A DNA stretch of 47,439 nucleotides from Pseudoduganella buxea (GTDB lineage Bacteria > Pseudomonadota > Gammaproteobacteria > Burkholderiales > Burkholderiaceae_D), in NCBI RefSeq assembly GCF_009720835.1, contig NZ_WNKZ01000043.1, positions 1-47,439 of the forward strand. The letters run 5' to 3'. The position numbers were made by a program, and so were the translations under genes. Under the pieces are notes generated by a model that saw nothing but the letters and a program-made list of their open reading frames with translations, searched no databases and was not told where the DNA came from. Position 1 is the stretch's first letter, and each line of letters starts with the position of its first letter. Below are positions 35,502-44,252 of this stretch, piece after piece.

Positions 35502-35581
35502 GGTTGTCTCCATTGGTCATGAATGGCGCGCCGCCTCTGGTGGTTGGCTGCGCCGTGCACTGCGATTGTCGTGATGCCGCT

Positions 35582-36118
35582 TCAAGGCCTGCCGGCAGCG
35601 GCGATGATGCGTTCGACCAGCGTCCCGGCCGGCAGGGCGATATCGACTACGATGCCGGCCTCGCCGGGCTCCAGCGCTTCCAGGTCGCGCAGCTGGCTAT
35701 CCAGCAGGGCAGGCGGCATGTAGTGACCGGCCCGCCCTGCCAGGCGCGCGGCGATCAGCTCGCGCGGGCCATGCAGGTGCACGAAACGCAGGCCGGGGTC
35801 GGCCTGGCGCAGCAGGTCGCGGTAGCGGCGCTTCAGCGCCGAACACGACAGCACCAGGCCCGTGCCCTGCGCGCGCGCGGCGCCGATCTGGCCGGCCAGT
35901 GCGTCGAGCCAGCCTGCCCGGTCGGCATCGTCCAGCGCGCGGCCGGCCGACATCTTGGCCACGTTGGCGGCAGGATGGAAGGCGTCACCCTCGACGAAGG
36001 GCACGCCCAGCGCCCCGGCCAGCGCGCCGCCCACGGTGCTCTTGCCGCAACCGCACACGCCCATTGCCACCCAGCGCTGCCGGCTGGCCGCCCCCTCCGA
36101 ACTCCCTGCTGCTGTCAT
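35582..36118 (-). CDS. gntK: gluconokinase
   Basis: This 178-residue P-loop kinase phosphorylates D-gluconate to 6-phosphogluconate. The Walker A is GVCGCGKST (residues 20-28). Family signatures follow: FVEGDAFHPAANVAKMSAG, SCSALKRRYRDLLR and GHYMPPALLDSQL. Length is normal for GntK. Two identical palindromic operators lie upstream. It precedes the TonB receptor-esterase-ThuA series on the same strand, so sugar acids may be the end product of that uptake route (inference). Confidence 0.93.
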   Translation of the reverse strand: MTAAGSSEGAASRQRWVAMGVCGCGKSTVGGALAGALGVPFVEGDAFHPAANVAKMSAGRALDDADRAGWLDALAGQIGAARAQGTGLVLSCSALKRRYRDLLRQADPGLRFVHLHGPRELIAARLAGRAGHYMPPALLDSQLRDLEALEPGEAGIVVDIALPAGTLVERIIAAAGRP

Positions 36119-36129
36119 CCTGCCCCCTA

Positions 36130-36141
36130 GATAGCGCTATC
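36130..36141. promoter_or_regulatory. LacI-type operator copy 1 (proximal to gntK)
   Basis: GATAGCGCTATC is a perfect 12-bp palindrome with the central CG-type symmetry of LacI/GntR-family operators. It begins 11 bp before the gntK start. The same 12 bases recur at 36188, with centres 58 bp apart. Confidence 0.78.
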
Positions 36142-36187
36142 ATCACGGCGAGTCTGGACGAAGATACGAATTTTGTAAATAGTTTTA

Positions 36188-36199
36188 GATAGCGCTATC
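36188..36199. promoter_or_regulatory. LacI-type operator copy 2 (distal)
   Basis: A second GATAGCGCTATC, identical to the first and preceded by the same TA, lies on the far side of an AT-rich segment likely to hold the gntK promoter. Two sites permit looping or cooperative repression. No LacI-family gene is in the window. Confidence 0.78.
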
Positions 36200-36254
36200 A
36201 GCATCACGCGACAGCTTGGCGAATTGCTGTCGTATTTTTCGTACGAAAAAACGC

Positions 36255-38939
36255 TCAGAGCGAGGCGGCGCGCTGCATGCAGTCGCTGCGCACGCGGGCC
36301 GCGTCGGCCGGGCGGGCAACGTAGTAGCCCTGCAGTTCGTCGCACTGCAGGCGCGCCAGCAGTTCCACCTGTTCGCGCCGCTCGACGCCTTCGGCCACCA
36401 CCTTCATGCCCAGTGCATGGGCCATGGTGATGATGGCGCTGAACAGGATCTCGCCCTGGCGGTCCACGCCGAGCCGGCGCGTGAACGACTTGTCGACCTT
36501 CAGGATGTCGAAGTCGAGCTGCTGCAGCATCGACAGCGAAGAGTAACCGGTGCCGAAGTCGTCCACCAGCAGCTTGATGCCCATCGCGTGGATGGCCTGC
36601 AGGTTCTGCGCCGTGCGCCCGGGGTCGTGCAGCATGGTCGATTCCGTCAGTTCGATTTCCACGCACTCGGGCGCCACGTCGTGCCGCTGCAGCGCCTGGA
36701 CGAACAGCGCATGCATGTCGCGTTCGTTGAACTGGCGGCTCGACACATTGATCGACACGGGCAGCGGCGGATAGCCTTCGCGGCGCCACGCGGCGATCTG
36801 GGCGCACACGGCGTCGACGATCAGTTCCCCCAGCGCGACGATCAGGCCCGTCTCCTCGGCCAGCGGAATGAAGGCGTCGGGCTGCAGGGTGCCGGCGGTG
36901 GGATGGTTCCACCGCACCAGCGCCTCGACGCTGCACACTTCCATCGTTGCCGTGCGCACGCGTGGCTGGTAATACATGACGAACTGGCCGTCGCGGATCG
37001 CCGTGCGCAGGTCGCTCTCGCGCAGCTGGCGCTGCTGCAGCACGCCGTAGAAGGCGGGATCGAAGAACTTGTAGCGGTTCTTGCCGCTGGTCTTGACCTC
37101 GTACATGGCGATGTCGGCATGGCGCAGCAGGGCGTCGCCGTCGTGGGCGTCGCCCGGGCAGATGCTGATGCCGATCGATGTGCCGATCGTGGCGGTGCCG
37201 GCGCCGATGGAAATGCCGGCATGGAAGGCCTGCACGATCCGGCCCGCCACATGGGCCGCCTCGGCGCTGTCGCGCAGGTGTTCCAAAATGACGATGAATT
37301 CGTCGCCGCCGATGCGGGCCACGTGGTCGCCCGGCCGCACGGCGACTTTGAGCCGTTTCGCCACCACCTGCAGCAGCTCGTCGCCGGCGGCATGGCCGAA
37401 GGTGTCGTTGACGGACTTGAAGCCGTCCAGGTCGACGAACAGCAGCGCCACCAGCGTGCCGTCGTCGATCGCCCGGGCCACCGCCTGCGGCAGGTGCCGG
37501 GCCACCCAGGCCCGGTTCGGCAGGGCCGTCAGCACGTCCTCGAAGTTCTTGCGTTCGAGCTGGATCAGGTGGGCTTTTTCCATCGTCACGTCGCGCACCG
37601 TGATGGCCAGCACCTCGCCCGCGCGCACGGCGTTGACCTGGACCTGGCGGGCCGGTCCTTCGCCCTGGCCGTCATCGAGCTCGATCTCGCCCTGCGCGCT
37701 GCCACCGGCCATGGCCCGTTCCAGCAGCGCCATGGCCGGCGCCAGCGGAATCGTCGAGGCCACCGTCGACAGCCGGGCCCCCAGCATGCGCTCGCGCGTC
37801 GAGTGCGACATGGCCGCGCCCTGTTCGTTGCAGTCCACCGTTATATAGTCGATGACCCTGCCGTTCGGGCCGAACACGGGCGCGGCGATGAAGAACCCTT
37901 CACGGCTCGCTTCCGTGGCCTTGCGGTAGGCATCCTGGGCCAGGTCGACGCGGTGGCGGTGCATCGCCAGGCGCACCGACAGGCTCATGCCGGCCAGTAC
38001 GAACAGCAGCAGCGCGAACGAGGCGCCGATGCCGGTCTGGTACATGGCCCGCTCGCGCGCGCGGAACAGGGCCAGCGCATCTTCCTGGTCCGCCCCGGCC
38101 ACCACCATCAAGGGAAACTGGTCGATCGCCTTCCAGCTGACATAGCGGTTCCTGCCGTCGCTGAAGTCACCGCTGCCGATGAAGGCGTTCCCCTGCGGCG
38201 CCGCCATCGCCTGCACCAGGGAGCGGGGCAGGGCGCGCATCCGTTCGAACGGCGCGCCGACCTTGAAGGCGCGGATCACGCCGGCGCTGTCGACGGCGCC
38301 GAGGAAGCCGCGCTGGCCCAGCAGCAGTTCGTCGTAATCGGCCACCAGGGAATCGGTGGCGAAGGAGACGGCCACCACGCCGTCGAATTCGGCGGCGGCA
38401 TTGAGCAGCTTGCGCGACAGCCGCACGGCGTTGCCGGTACCGATGCTGTCCTCCTGGGGCATGCCGATGAACAAATCGTCGGCCGAGCGCAGCAGGTGGG
38501 TCGTGAAAAAGGACAGCGTGGGCACGCGCGCCAGCAGCCCGGGCGGCCACAGGTCGCGGGCGTTGGTCATGCGCAGCTTGCCATCGCTGCCGAAGATGCT
38601 GATGTTCAAGGGGCGGCCGGCCGGGTCGAGCAGGCTGTTGAAATCGCCGAGCCGGACCGTGCCCGTGGCCTGCCAGCGCAGCCGGATCAGCATCAATACC
38701 TGGTCGACCATGCTCAGGTTGCGCTTCATGGCCTGCTCCAGGTTGCGCGCCGCGTCCTCCGTGGCGCGCAAGGTCTTCTGCTCGACGGCGGTGCGTTCGC
38801 TGTCCAGGTTTTCCAGCAGGATGAACCAGCAGGCGGCGGCAACGCCGGCCCCGGCCATCGGCCACAGCAGGATGAACAGCAGGTAGGGCCGCAGGGCGCG
38901 CAGCACTGCGGACCAGGATCGGAGAACGGTTGCCGTCAT
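36255..38939 (-). CDS. membrane GGDEF-EAL cyclic-di-GMP enzyme with dCache-like sensor
   Basis: This 894-residue protein has a first membrane helix (LLFILLWPMAGAGVAAACWF), a periplasmic sensor region (about residues 45-320), a second helix (FALLLFVLAGMSL), and a PAS-like segment. The GGDEF domain (RIGGDEFIVIL near 543) has an RxxD inhibitory site just before it (RPGD). The EAL domain carries VEALVRW near 668, NVSSRQF, ELTEST, DDFGTGYSS and KVDKSF. Both catalytic signatures look intact, so it may make and break cyclic-di-GMP. I start at 38939 (MTATVLRSW). Confidence 0.93.
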   Translation of the reverse strand: MTATVLRSWSAVLRALRPYLLFILLWPMAGAGVAAACWFILLENLDSERTAVEQKTLRATEDAARNLEQAMKRNLSMVDQVLMLIRLRWQATGTVRLGDFNSLLDPAGRPLNISIFGSDGKLRMTNARDLWPPGLLARVPTLSFFTTHLLRSADDLFIGMPQEDSIGTGNAVRLSRKLLNAAAEFDGVVAVSFATDSLVADYDELLLGQRGFLGAVDSAGVIRAFKVGAPFERMRALPRSLVQAMAAPQGNAFIGSGDFSDGRNRYVSWKAIDQFPLMVVAGADQEDALALFRARERAMYQTGIGASFALLLFVLAGMSLSVRLAMHRHRVDLAQDAYRKATEASREGFFIAAPVFGPNGRVIDYITVDCNEQGAAMSHSTRERMLGARLSTVASTIPLAPAMALLERAMAGGSAQGEIELDDGQGEGPARQVQVNAVRAGEVLAITVRDVTMEKAHLIQLERKNFEDVLTALPNRAWVARHLPQAVARAIDDGTLVALLFVDLDGFKSVNDTFGHAAGDELLQVVAKRLKVAVRPGDHVARIGGDEFIVILEHLRDSAEAAHVAGRIVQAFHAGISIGAGTATIGTSIGISICPGDAHDGDALLRHADIAMYEVKTSGKNRYKFFDPAFYGVLQQRQLRESDLRTAIRDGQFVMYYQPRVRTATMEVCSVEALVRWNHPTAGTLQPDAFIPLAEETGLIVALGELIVDAVCAQIAAWRREGYPPLPVSINVSSRQFNERDMHALFVQALQRHDVAPECVEIELTESTMLHDPGRTAQNLQAIHAMGIKLLVDDFGTGYSSLSMLQQLDFDILKVDKSFTRRLGVDRQGEILFSAIITMAHALGMKVVAEGVERREQVELLARLQCDELQGYYVARPADAARVRSDCMQRAASL

Positions 38940-39199
38940 TGCAGGTGCTTTCGGTGGCGTGCGGCGGCACCGGCTGCGCATCGCGCGCCACCGCATCACG
39001 AGTCATGTCCCGACTCGATTTTGCCATGAAAGACAGCCCGGCCGGCTTGCGAAATGCAATTTTCGGCGCAGCAACAGGCATTTGCCGTGGCGGACGGCAA
39101 TGAGGATTGTGGTGGATTGGAAACAGCCGGGGGGATGCGCACCCGGTTCCTGGTGGCCCGGGCGGAAATGATATGGCGGCTGGTGAGGCCGCCGACGGA

Positions 39200-39448
39200 T
39201 TACAGGTAGAAAGCCTCGACAGTGCCCTTCAGCTTGATCAGCATCGGCTGGCCCTTGCGGTCCAGCGTCTTGCCGGCGGGAACTTTAATCCAGCCTTCGC
39301 TGATGCAGTATTCCGTCACGTCCTGGCGTTCCTTGCCATTGAAGCGGATGCCGACATCGTGTTCGAACACGGCGGCGACGTGATGGGGGCTGCGAGGGTC
39401 GGTCGACAGGCGATCGGGCAGGGGTGGGAGTTGGGTCGTATCGTTCAT
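39200..39448 (-). CDS. DUF3297-family small protein
   Basis: This 82-residue protein strongly matches DUF3297: LPDRLSTDPRSPHHVAAVFE, VGIRFNGKERQDVTEYCISE and the ending KLKGTVEAFYL. The family is conserved in many proteobacteria with no known activity. I place the start at 39448 (MNDTTQLPPLPD); an ATG three codons upstream is in frame. A 260-bp gap to the GGDEF-EAL gene holds no other gene. Confidence 0.92.
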   Translation of the reverse strand: MNDTTQLPPLPDRLSTDPRSPHHVAAVFEHDVGIRFNGKERQDVTEYCISEGWIKVPAGKTLDRKGQPMLIKLKGTVEAFYL

Positions 39449-39506
39449 GGGCGCCAATTATCCGCCAGAACCGCGCCGGCGACAACCCGCGCCCGGCAGC
39501 CCGTCA

Positions 39507-39842
39507 TCAAGCGTCCATCCAGCGCGCAAACGGCGCCAGCTCGACGCCGGCCGGCACATACCACTTCTTCCGGGCCGCGTCCCAGCGCGCGCCCAGCCGC
39601 TTGGCTTCGTCCTTTTCCGCGAACGGCACCTTCAGCACGGCCGCCGCCTGGGGCGTCGATGCCGGCTTTGGCCGCGCTGCCGAAGGCGACGGCGAGGCCG
39701 CGCCGGCGGCAGGCCAGACCGGCGCGCTGGTGGCGACCTGGGAGCCGTCCGCCTGGACCTCGACCCAGCGCTCGCCGTCGGCGCCGGCGAGCTTCAGTTT
39801 ATAGGGCGGGGCGAACGGCAGGTCGGTGGTCATGGTCGGCAT
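39507..39842 (-). CDS. small protein with C-terminal DUF5710-like domain
   Basis: This 111-residue protein ends in a domain with VPFAEKDEAKRLGARWDAAR and KKWYVPAGVEL, which resembles DUF5710, a short module also found in phage and plasmid DNA-processing proteins. The N-terminal half (KLKLAGADGERWVEVQADGS) may be a small beta domain, joined by an Ala/Pro/Ser linker. The function is unknown. An ATG three codons in is an alternative start. It lies 42 bp past the stop of the hybrid kinase on the same strand. Confidence 0.8.
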   Translation of the reverse strand: MPTMTTDLPFAPPYKLKLAGADGERWVEVQADGSQVATSAPVWPAAGAASPSPSAARPKPASTPQAAAVLKVPFAEKDEAKRLGARWDAARKKWYVPAGVELAPFARWMDA

Positions 39843-39884
39843 CTGGTCGAAACTGGGGTGGGCATTATAGCAAGCGCCCCTGGC

Positions 39885-42089
39885 CTAATCCGGCACCAGC
39901 GCGGCCGGCATGGTGGCGCGGCGCAAGTCGTCGGCGCTGGCCGGCTTGGTCAGGTGCATGTCGAAACCTGCCCGCGCGGCCCGTTCCTTGTCCGACGCCT
40001 GGCCGTAGCCCGTCAGCGCCACCAGGCGCATCGGCGCCACGTCGCGGCGCAGGGCCGCCGCCAGCGTGTAGCCGTCCATGTCGGGCAGGCCAATATCGAG
40101 GATGGCGACATCGTGCGCATACTGGCGGCCCAGGGCCAGCGCCTCGGTCGCGCTGTGCGCCACGCGCACCTGGTGGCCGATGCCCTCGAGCAGGGCGGCG
40201 CTGGTGACGGCGGCGTCCTCGTTGTCGTCCACCAGCAGCACGCGCAGGCCTGGCGCCGTGGCGGGCAGCTCCGTCGGTGCGGGCGCTGCGACCTCCTGGC
40301 CCAGCGGCAGCATCACGTCGAAGCGGCTGCCCTGGCCCGGCCCGGCGCTGTGGGCCGCCACATGGCCGCCGTGCAGCTCGACGATGCGCCGTACGATGGC
40401 CAGCCCCAGGCCCAGGCCGCCGGTGCGGCGCGCCAGCTGCTGGGGCGCCTGGAAGAAGGGCTCGAACACGTGGGCCAGCAGTTCGGGGCTCATGCCGACA
40501 CCGTTGTCGGCCACGCACAGCCGGGCATGGCGCCCCTCGGTCGCCAGCGTGACCCGGGTGACAGTGCCGCCGAAGCGGGCCGCGTTGGACAGCAGGTTGT
40601 TCAGTACCTGGGCCAGGCGGCTGTCGTCGCCCTGCACCCACACGGCGGGCGGCACCGTCAGCTCGATCTTCTGGGTGGGGAAGGCGGCCACCGCCTGCCG
40701 CACGAGATCGGCCAGGTTGACGGCATGCGACTCCAGTTGCAGCTTGCCCGACGTGATGCGCGAGACGTCCAGCAGGTCGTCCACCAGCCGGCGCAGGTGG
40801 TTCACCTGGCGGCGCAGCACGGCCCGTTCGCGCCGGTTGGCCGCCTCGTCGCGCAGGTCCATCAGGTCGAGCGAGGCAACGATGGGGCTGAGGGGATTGC
40901 GCAGTTCGTGGCCCAGCACGGCCAGGAATTCGTCCTTGGCGCGGCCGGCGTCGCGCGCCTGGGCGAGAGCGTGCTCGCGCTTGTCGAGCGCCTCGCGCAG
41001 CGACGCCAGCAGGGTCGAGCGCTCCTGTTCGTGCGCCGTGCGCTGGCGCGCCGCCGCCTCCAGGCCTTCGCCCATCGTGCGCAGCTCGCGGATGCGCGAA
41101 GGCGGCACCGTGACGCCTTCGCCGGCGCCCAGGGCGGCGGCGGCCAGCTGCAACTGCCGCGTGCCACGCACGATGCGCGCCGCCAGCAGGGTGGCGGCGA
41201 TGATGCAGACCAGCAGCGAAATCACCAGACCGATGCCGTAGGTGGCGAAGCTTTCGATGCGGGCCGAACGCAGCAGCGCGGACGGCGTGCCGACCGCCAC
41301 GACCCAGCCAAAGCGCGAGGAGGTGGTATAGGCCGACGTCACGGGGACGCCTTCGAGCGTCACGGTGGGGCCGACATTCTCGCGGCCGGCCGCGCGTATC
41401 AGCGTGCGCAGGGTGGGACTGGTAGGGTGACCGACTGTCTCGGCATGCCTGCTCGAGCGGGCCACCAGCATGCCGTCCGCATCGATGATGGAAATGACGG
41501 CGCCATCGGGCACCACCTGGCGTTCGATCACGCGCAGCAGCCGGTCCGGCCGGATCACCGCCGTCAGCGCATAAAGCCGGCCGTTGGTATCGGACACGGG
41601 AATGCGCACCGGCACGGCGGCCCGGCCAGACGGCCCCCGCGCGACGCGTCCGACCACCGGGTGGCGCACCGCCAGCACTTCGCGCAGGCTGGCCGGATCG
41701 GCGATGGCCCCCGGTGCGGCGCCGAAGGGCGCCCCGGTCCGAAACAGCATGCGGCCGTCGGCATCGGTCATGATCACGCCCAGCCATTGGGGCTGGGTCT
41801 GCGCCTGCGCGCGTGCCACTTCGTAAAAGCCGGCGATGTCGCCGGCGGCCAGCGCGGGTGTGCGGGCCATGCCCGTCAACGTGGCAACGACGCCATCGAG
41901 TTCGGCGTCGGCCGCGCTGGACAAGGCGCGCGCCAGGTCAAGCAGCGCGCGTTCCTGCTCGCGCTGCTGCGACTGGCTTGCCGTATGAATGCTCCATACG
42001 CCCAGCAACGCCAGCGGCAGCAGGCCGAGCGCCGTCAGCAGCAGCAGCAGCGAGCGTAGCGAAATCGTGAAGGGACGGAACACGCGCAT
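39885..42089 (-). CDS. dCache-sensor hybrid histidine kinase with receiver domain
   Basis: This 734-residue protein has a first membrane helix (LLLLLTALGLLPLALLGVWS) and a large periplasmic dCache-like sensor (about 38-275, with FGWVVAVGTPSALLRSA at its end). A second helix (GLVISLLVCIIAATLLA) and a HAMP-like linker follow. The kinase core has His in LAVLGHELRNPLSPI (near 394), NLLSNAARF and GGLGLGLAIV. The receiver has VDDNEDAA and the phospho-Asp in AILDIGLPDMDG (near 661). The kinase-receiver end is closely similar in layout to the protein at 16495-18780, suggesting related paralogues. Confidence 0.92.
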   Translation of the reverse strand: MRVFRPFTISLRSLLLLLTALGLLPLALLGVWSIHTASQSQQREQERALLDLARALSSAADAELDGVVATLTGMARTPALAAGDIAGFYEVARAQAQTQPQWLGVIMTDADGRMLFRTGAPFGAAPGAIADPASLREVLAVRHPVVGRVARGPSGRAAVPVRIPVSDTNGRLYALTAVIRPDRLLRVIERQVVPDGAVISIIDADGMLVARSSRHAETVGHPTSPTLRTLIRAAGRENVGPTVTLEGVPVTSAYTTSSRFGWVVAVGTPSALLRSARIESFATYGIGLVISLLVCIIAATLLAARIVRGTRQLQLAAAALGAGEGVTVPPSRIRELRTMGEGLEAAARQRTAHEQERSTLLASLREALDKREHALAQARDAGRAKDEFLAVLGHELRNPLSPIVASLDLMDLRDEAANRRERAVLRRQVNHLRRLVDDLLDVSRITSGKLQLESHAVNLADLVRQAVAAFPTQKIELTVPPAVWVQGDDSRLAQVLNNLLSNAARFGGTVTRVTLATEGRHARLCVADNGVGMSPELLAHVFEPFFQAPQQLARRTGGLGLGLAIVRRIVELHGGHVAAHSAGPGQGSRFDVMLPLGQEVAAPAPTELPATAPGLRVLLVDDNEDAAVTSAALLEGIGHQVRVAHSATEALALGRQYAHDVAILDIGLPDMDGYTLAAALRRDVAPMRLVALTGYGQASDKERAARAGFDMHLTKPASADDLRRATMPAALVPD

Positions 42090-42186
42090 GGTTTAGCTTC
42101 CAAAAACCCATTATACGGTTGGCGCCGGCTTGGCGGCGCCTGGTGCACAATGTCGGTCCCGATCGAAAACTTGCAAGCTGCATACC

Positions 42187-43191
42187 ATGGAACTGGAATT
42201 TCTCGGCACGTCTTCCGGCACGCCCACCCGTACGCGCAACGTCGCCGGTGTCGCGCTGCGCCTGGACGGCGGCGGCTGGCTGCTGGTCGACTGCGGCGAA
42301 GGCACGCAGCACCGCATCCTGCAAACCACGCTGTCGCTGCATGCGCTGCGCGCCGTCTTCATCACGCACCTGCACGGCGACCATTGTTACGGCCTGCCGG
42401 GCCTTCTCGCCAGCGCCGGCATGGCCAATCGCACCGAGCCGCTGACGGTGGTGGGCCCGCCACCGCTGGACGCCTACCTGCAAGGCGTGATGGCAACCAC
42501 CGCGCTGCACTTGCCTTATGAGATCCACTGCATCGGCGTCGGCGAAGCCGAGGCCGGCGCGCCGCTGTCGGGCGTGAACGTGTCCGTCACAGCCCTGTCG
42601 CACCGCTTGCCTTCGTATGCGTACGGCTTTGCCGAAGCAGCGGTGGAGCGGCGCCTCGACACGGCGCGCCTGCGCGCCGACGGCGTGCCGCCCGGCCCCG
42701 CGTGGGGGCGCCTGCAGCAGGGCGACACGGTGACCTTGCCGGACGGGCGTATCCTGCAAGGCGCCGACTACCTGCAGGCACCGCGCAAGGCGCGCAAGAT
42801 CGTCATCGCGGGCGACAACGACACGCCCGCGCTGCTGGCGCAGGAACTGGCGGCGGCCGACGTGCTGGTCCACGAAGCGACCTACACGGACGCCGTGCTG
42901 GCCAAAGTGGGCCCGGGCCCGCAGCACAGCAGCGCGCGCATGGTGGCCCAGTGCGCGGCGGAGGCTAAGCTGCCGAACCTGGTGCTGACCCACTTCAGCC
43001 CCCGCTACCAGGACGACGACAGCGACGGCGGCCCGCCCGGCCTGACCCTGGCCGCCCTGCGCGACGAGGCACAGGCGCACTACGGCGGCAATCTGCTGCT
43101 GGCGAGCGACCTGGCGCGCTACCGGCTGGACCGCGACGGCACGCTGGTGCCGGTGGCGCCGGTGGCGGCCGATCGCGCCCATCAGGCATAA
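42187..43191 (+). CDS. rnz: ribonuclease Z / RNase Z-like metallo-hydrolase
   Basis: This 334-residue protein has the zinc motif THLHGDH (His61, His63, Asp65, His66), the opening MELEFLGTSSGTPT and the later segments IAGDNDT and LVHEATY, all typical of RNase Z. This enzyme removes the 3' trailer of tRNA precursors in the cytoplasm. The ATG at 42187 gives the conserved N-terminus. Its stop overlaps the next start by one base (TAATG), so the two genes are likely coupled. Confidence 0.9.
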   Translation: MELEFLGTSSGTPTRTRNVAGVALRLDGGGWLLVDCGEGTQHRILQTTLSLHALRAVFITHLHGDHCYGLPGLLASAGMANRTEPLTVVGPPPLDAYLQGVMATTALHLPYEIHCIGVGEAEAGAPLSGVNVSVTALSHRLPSYAYGFAEAAVERRLDTARLRADGVPPGPAWGRLQQGDTVTLPDGRILQGADYLQAPRKARKIVIAGDNDTPALLAQELAAADVLVHEATYTDAVLAKVGPGPQHSSARMVAQCAAEAKLPNLVLTHFSPRYQDDDSDGGPPGLTLAALRDEAQAHYGGNLLLASDLARYRLDRDGTLVPVAPVAADRAHQA

Positions 43192-44234
43192 TGCCGCAGC
43201 CTCCCCAACCATCCCCTGCCATGGCCCCCGACAGAAAAAAAGAACTCAGCAATATTGCGTCCTACATCCTGGTCGCGGCGTTTCTCTTCCTCGCGCTGGT
43301 CAAGGGCCTGCTCGGCGCCCTGTTCGCGGGCCTCCTGATGTATTCGCTCATCCACGTGATCGCGCCGGCGCTGGGCCGGCGCATCAGCGACGCGCGCGCA
43401 CGTACCATCGCGGCGGCGGCCATCGGCATCATCCTGATCGCGCTGCTGGGCCTCCTGATCTGGGGCATGGTGGCGCTGTTCAAGATCGACGCGAACAGCC
43501 TGACCAATGTCTTTCGCAAGCTGGCCGACGTCATCGACTCTTCGCGCGACCAGGTCCCGGCCTGGCTCAGCGCCCGGTTGCCGGTCGGTGCCGAAGGCCT
43601 GCGCGCCACCGTCACGGCCTGGCTGCGCGACCATGCCGCCACGGCGCAGGCCTTCGGCGCCGAGGCGGGCAAGGCGCTCACGCGCATCCTGATCGGCATG
43701 ATCATCGGCCTGATGGCTTCCCTGCGCGACACCTTGCCGCCGCCGCCGCGCCGGCCGCTGGCCGCCGCGCTGGAGCGCCGGCTTGGACTGTTGGCCGACT
43801 CCTTCCGCAATATCGTCTTCGCCCAGGTGTGGATCTCCGGGATCAATACCATCATCACGGCCCTCTTCATCTTCGTCGTGCTGCCGCTGGCGGATGTCCA
43901 GCTGCCGCTGGGGAAAACCGTGGTGGCCGTGACGTTCATCGCCGGCCTGCTGCCAGTGATCGGCAACCTCATTTCAAATACCGTGATGGTGGTGGTGGGT
44001 CTCTCCGTGTCGCTGCACGTGGCCATCGCGGGCCTGGCCTTCCTGGTGGTCGTGCACAAGCTGGAGTACTTCCTCAACGCGCGCATCATCGGCTCGCATA
44101 TCAATGCGCGCGCGTGGGAGCTGTTGACGGTGATGCTGGTGGGCGAGACCCTGTTCGGCATTGCCGGCGTCATCGCCGCGCCCGTGTTCTACGCCTATGC
44201 GAAGAAGGAACTGAGCGCGCGCGAACTGATCTGA
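43191..44234 (+). CDS. AI-2E-family membrane permease
   Basis: This 347-residue protein has about seven to eight membrane helices and the family block LLADSFRNIVFAQVWISGIN, with FIAGLLPVIGNLISN and GSHINARAWELLTVMLVGE near the end. The AI-2E family includes TqsA and many permeases of unknown substrate, some of them sodium/proton antiporters. The name does not prove autoinducer transport. It overlaps rnz by one base. An in-frame ATG at 43221 (MAPDRKKEL) is an alternative start. It converges with the lyase gene, 18 bp away. Confidence 0.86.
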   Translation: MPQPPQPSPAMAPDRKKELSNIASYILVAAFLFLALVKGLLGALFAGLLMYSLIHVIAPALGRRISDARARTIAAAAIGIILIALLGLLIWGMVALFKIDANSLTNVFRKLADVIDSSRDQVPAWLSARLPVGAEGLRATVTAWLRDHAATAQAFGAEAGKALTRILIGMIIGLMASLRDTLPPPPRRPLAAALERRLGLLADSFRNIVFAQVWISGINTIITALFIFVVLPLADVQLPLGKTVVAVTFIAGLLPVIGNLISNTVMVVVGLSVSLHVAIAGLAFLVVVHKLEYFLNARIIGSHINARAWELLTVMLVGETLFGIAGVIAAPVFYAYAKKELSARELI

Positions 44235-44252
44235 CCCGGCGCGCGCCCTGCG

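Noticed and set aside
32484..35522. 1012-codon open frame opposite the TonB receptor
   Set aside because: The minus strand encodes an unmistakable TonB receptor with signal peptide and terminal Phe; the plus frame is Arg/Gly/His-rich without domains.
36216..39029. 937-codon open frame opposite the GGDEF-EAL gene
   Set aside because: Antisense shadow of a gene with intact GGDEF and EAL motifs.
39447..42059. 870-codon open frame opposite the dCache hybrid kinase
   Set aside because: Antisense shadow; no ribosome site or recognisable motif.
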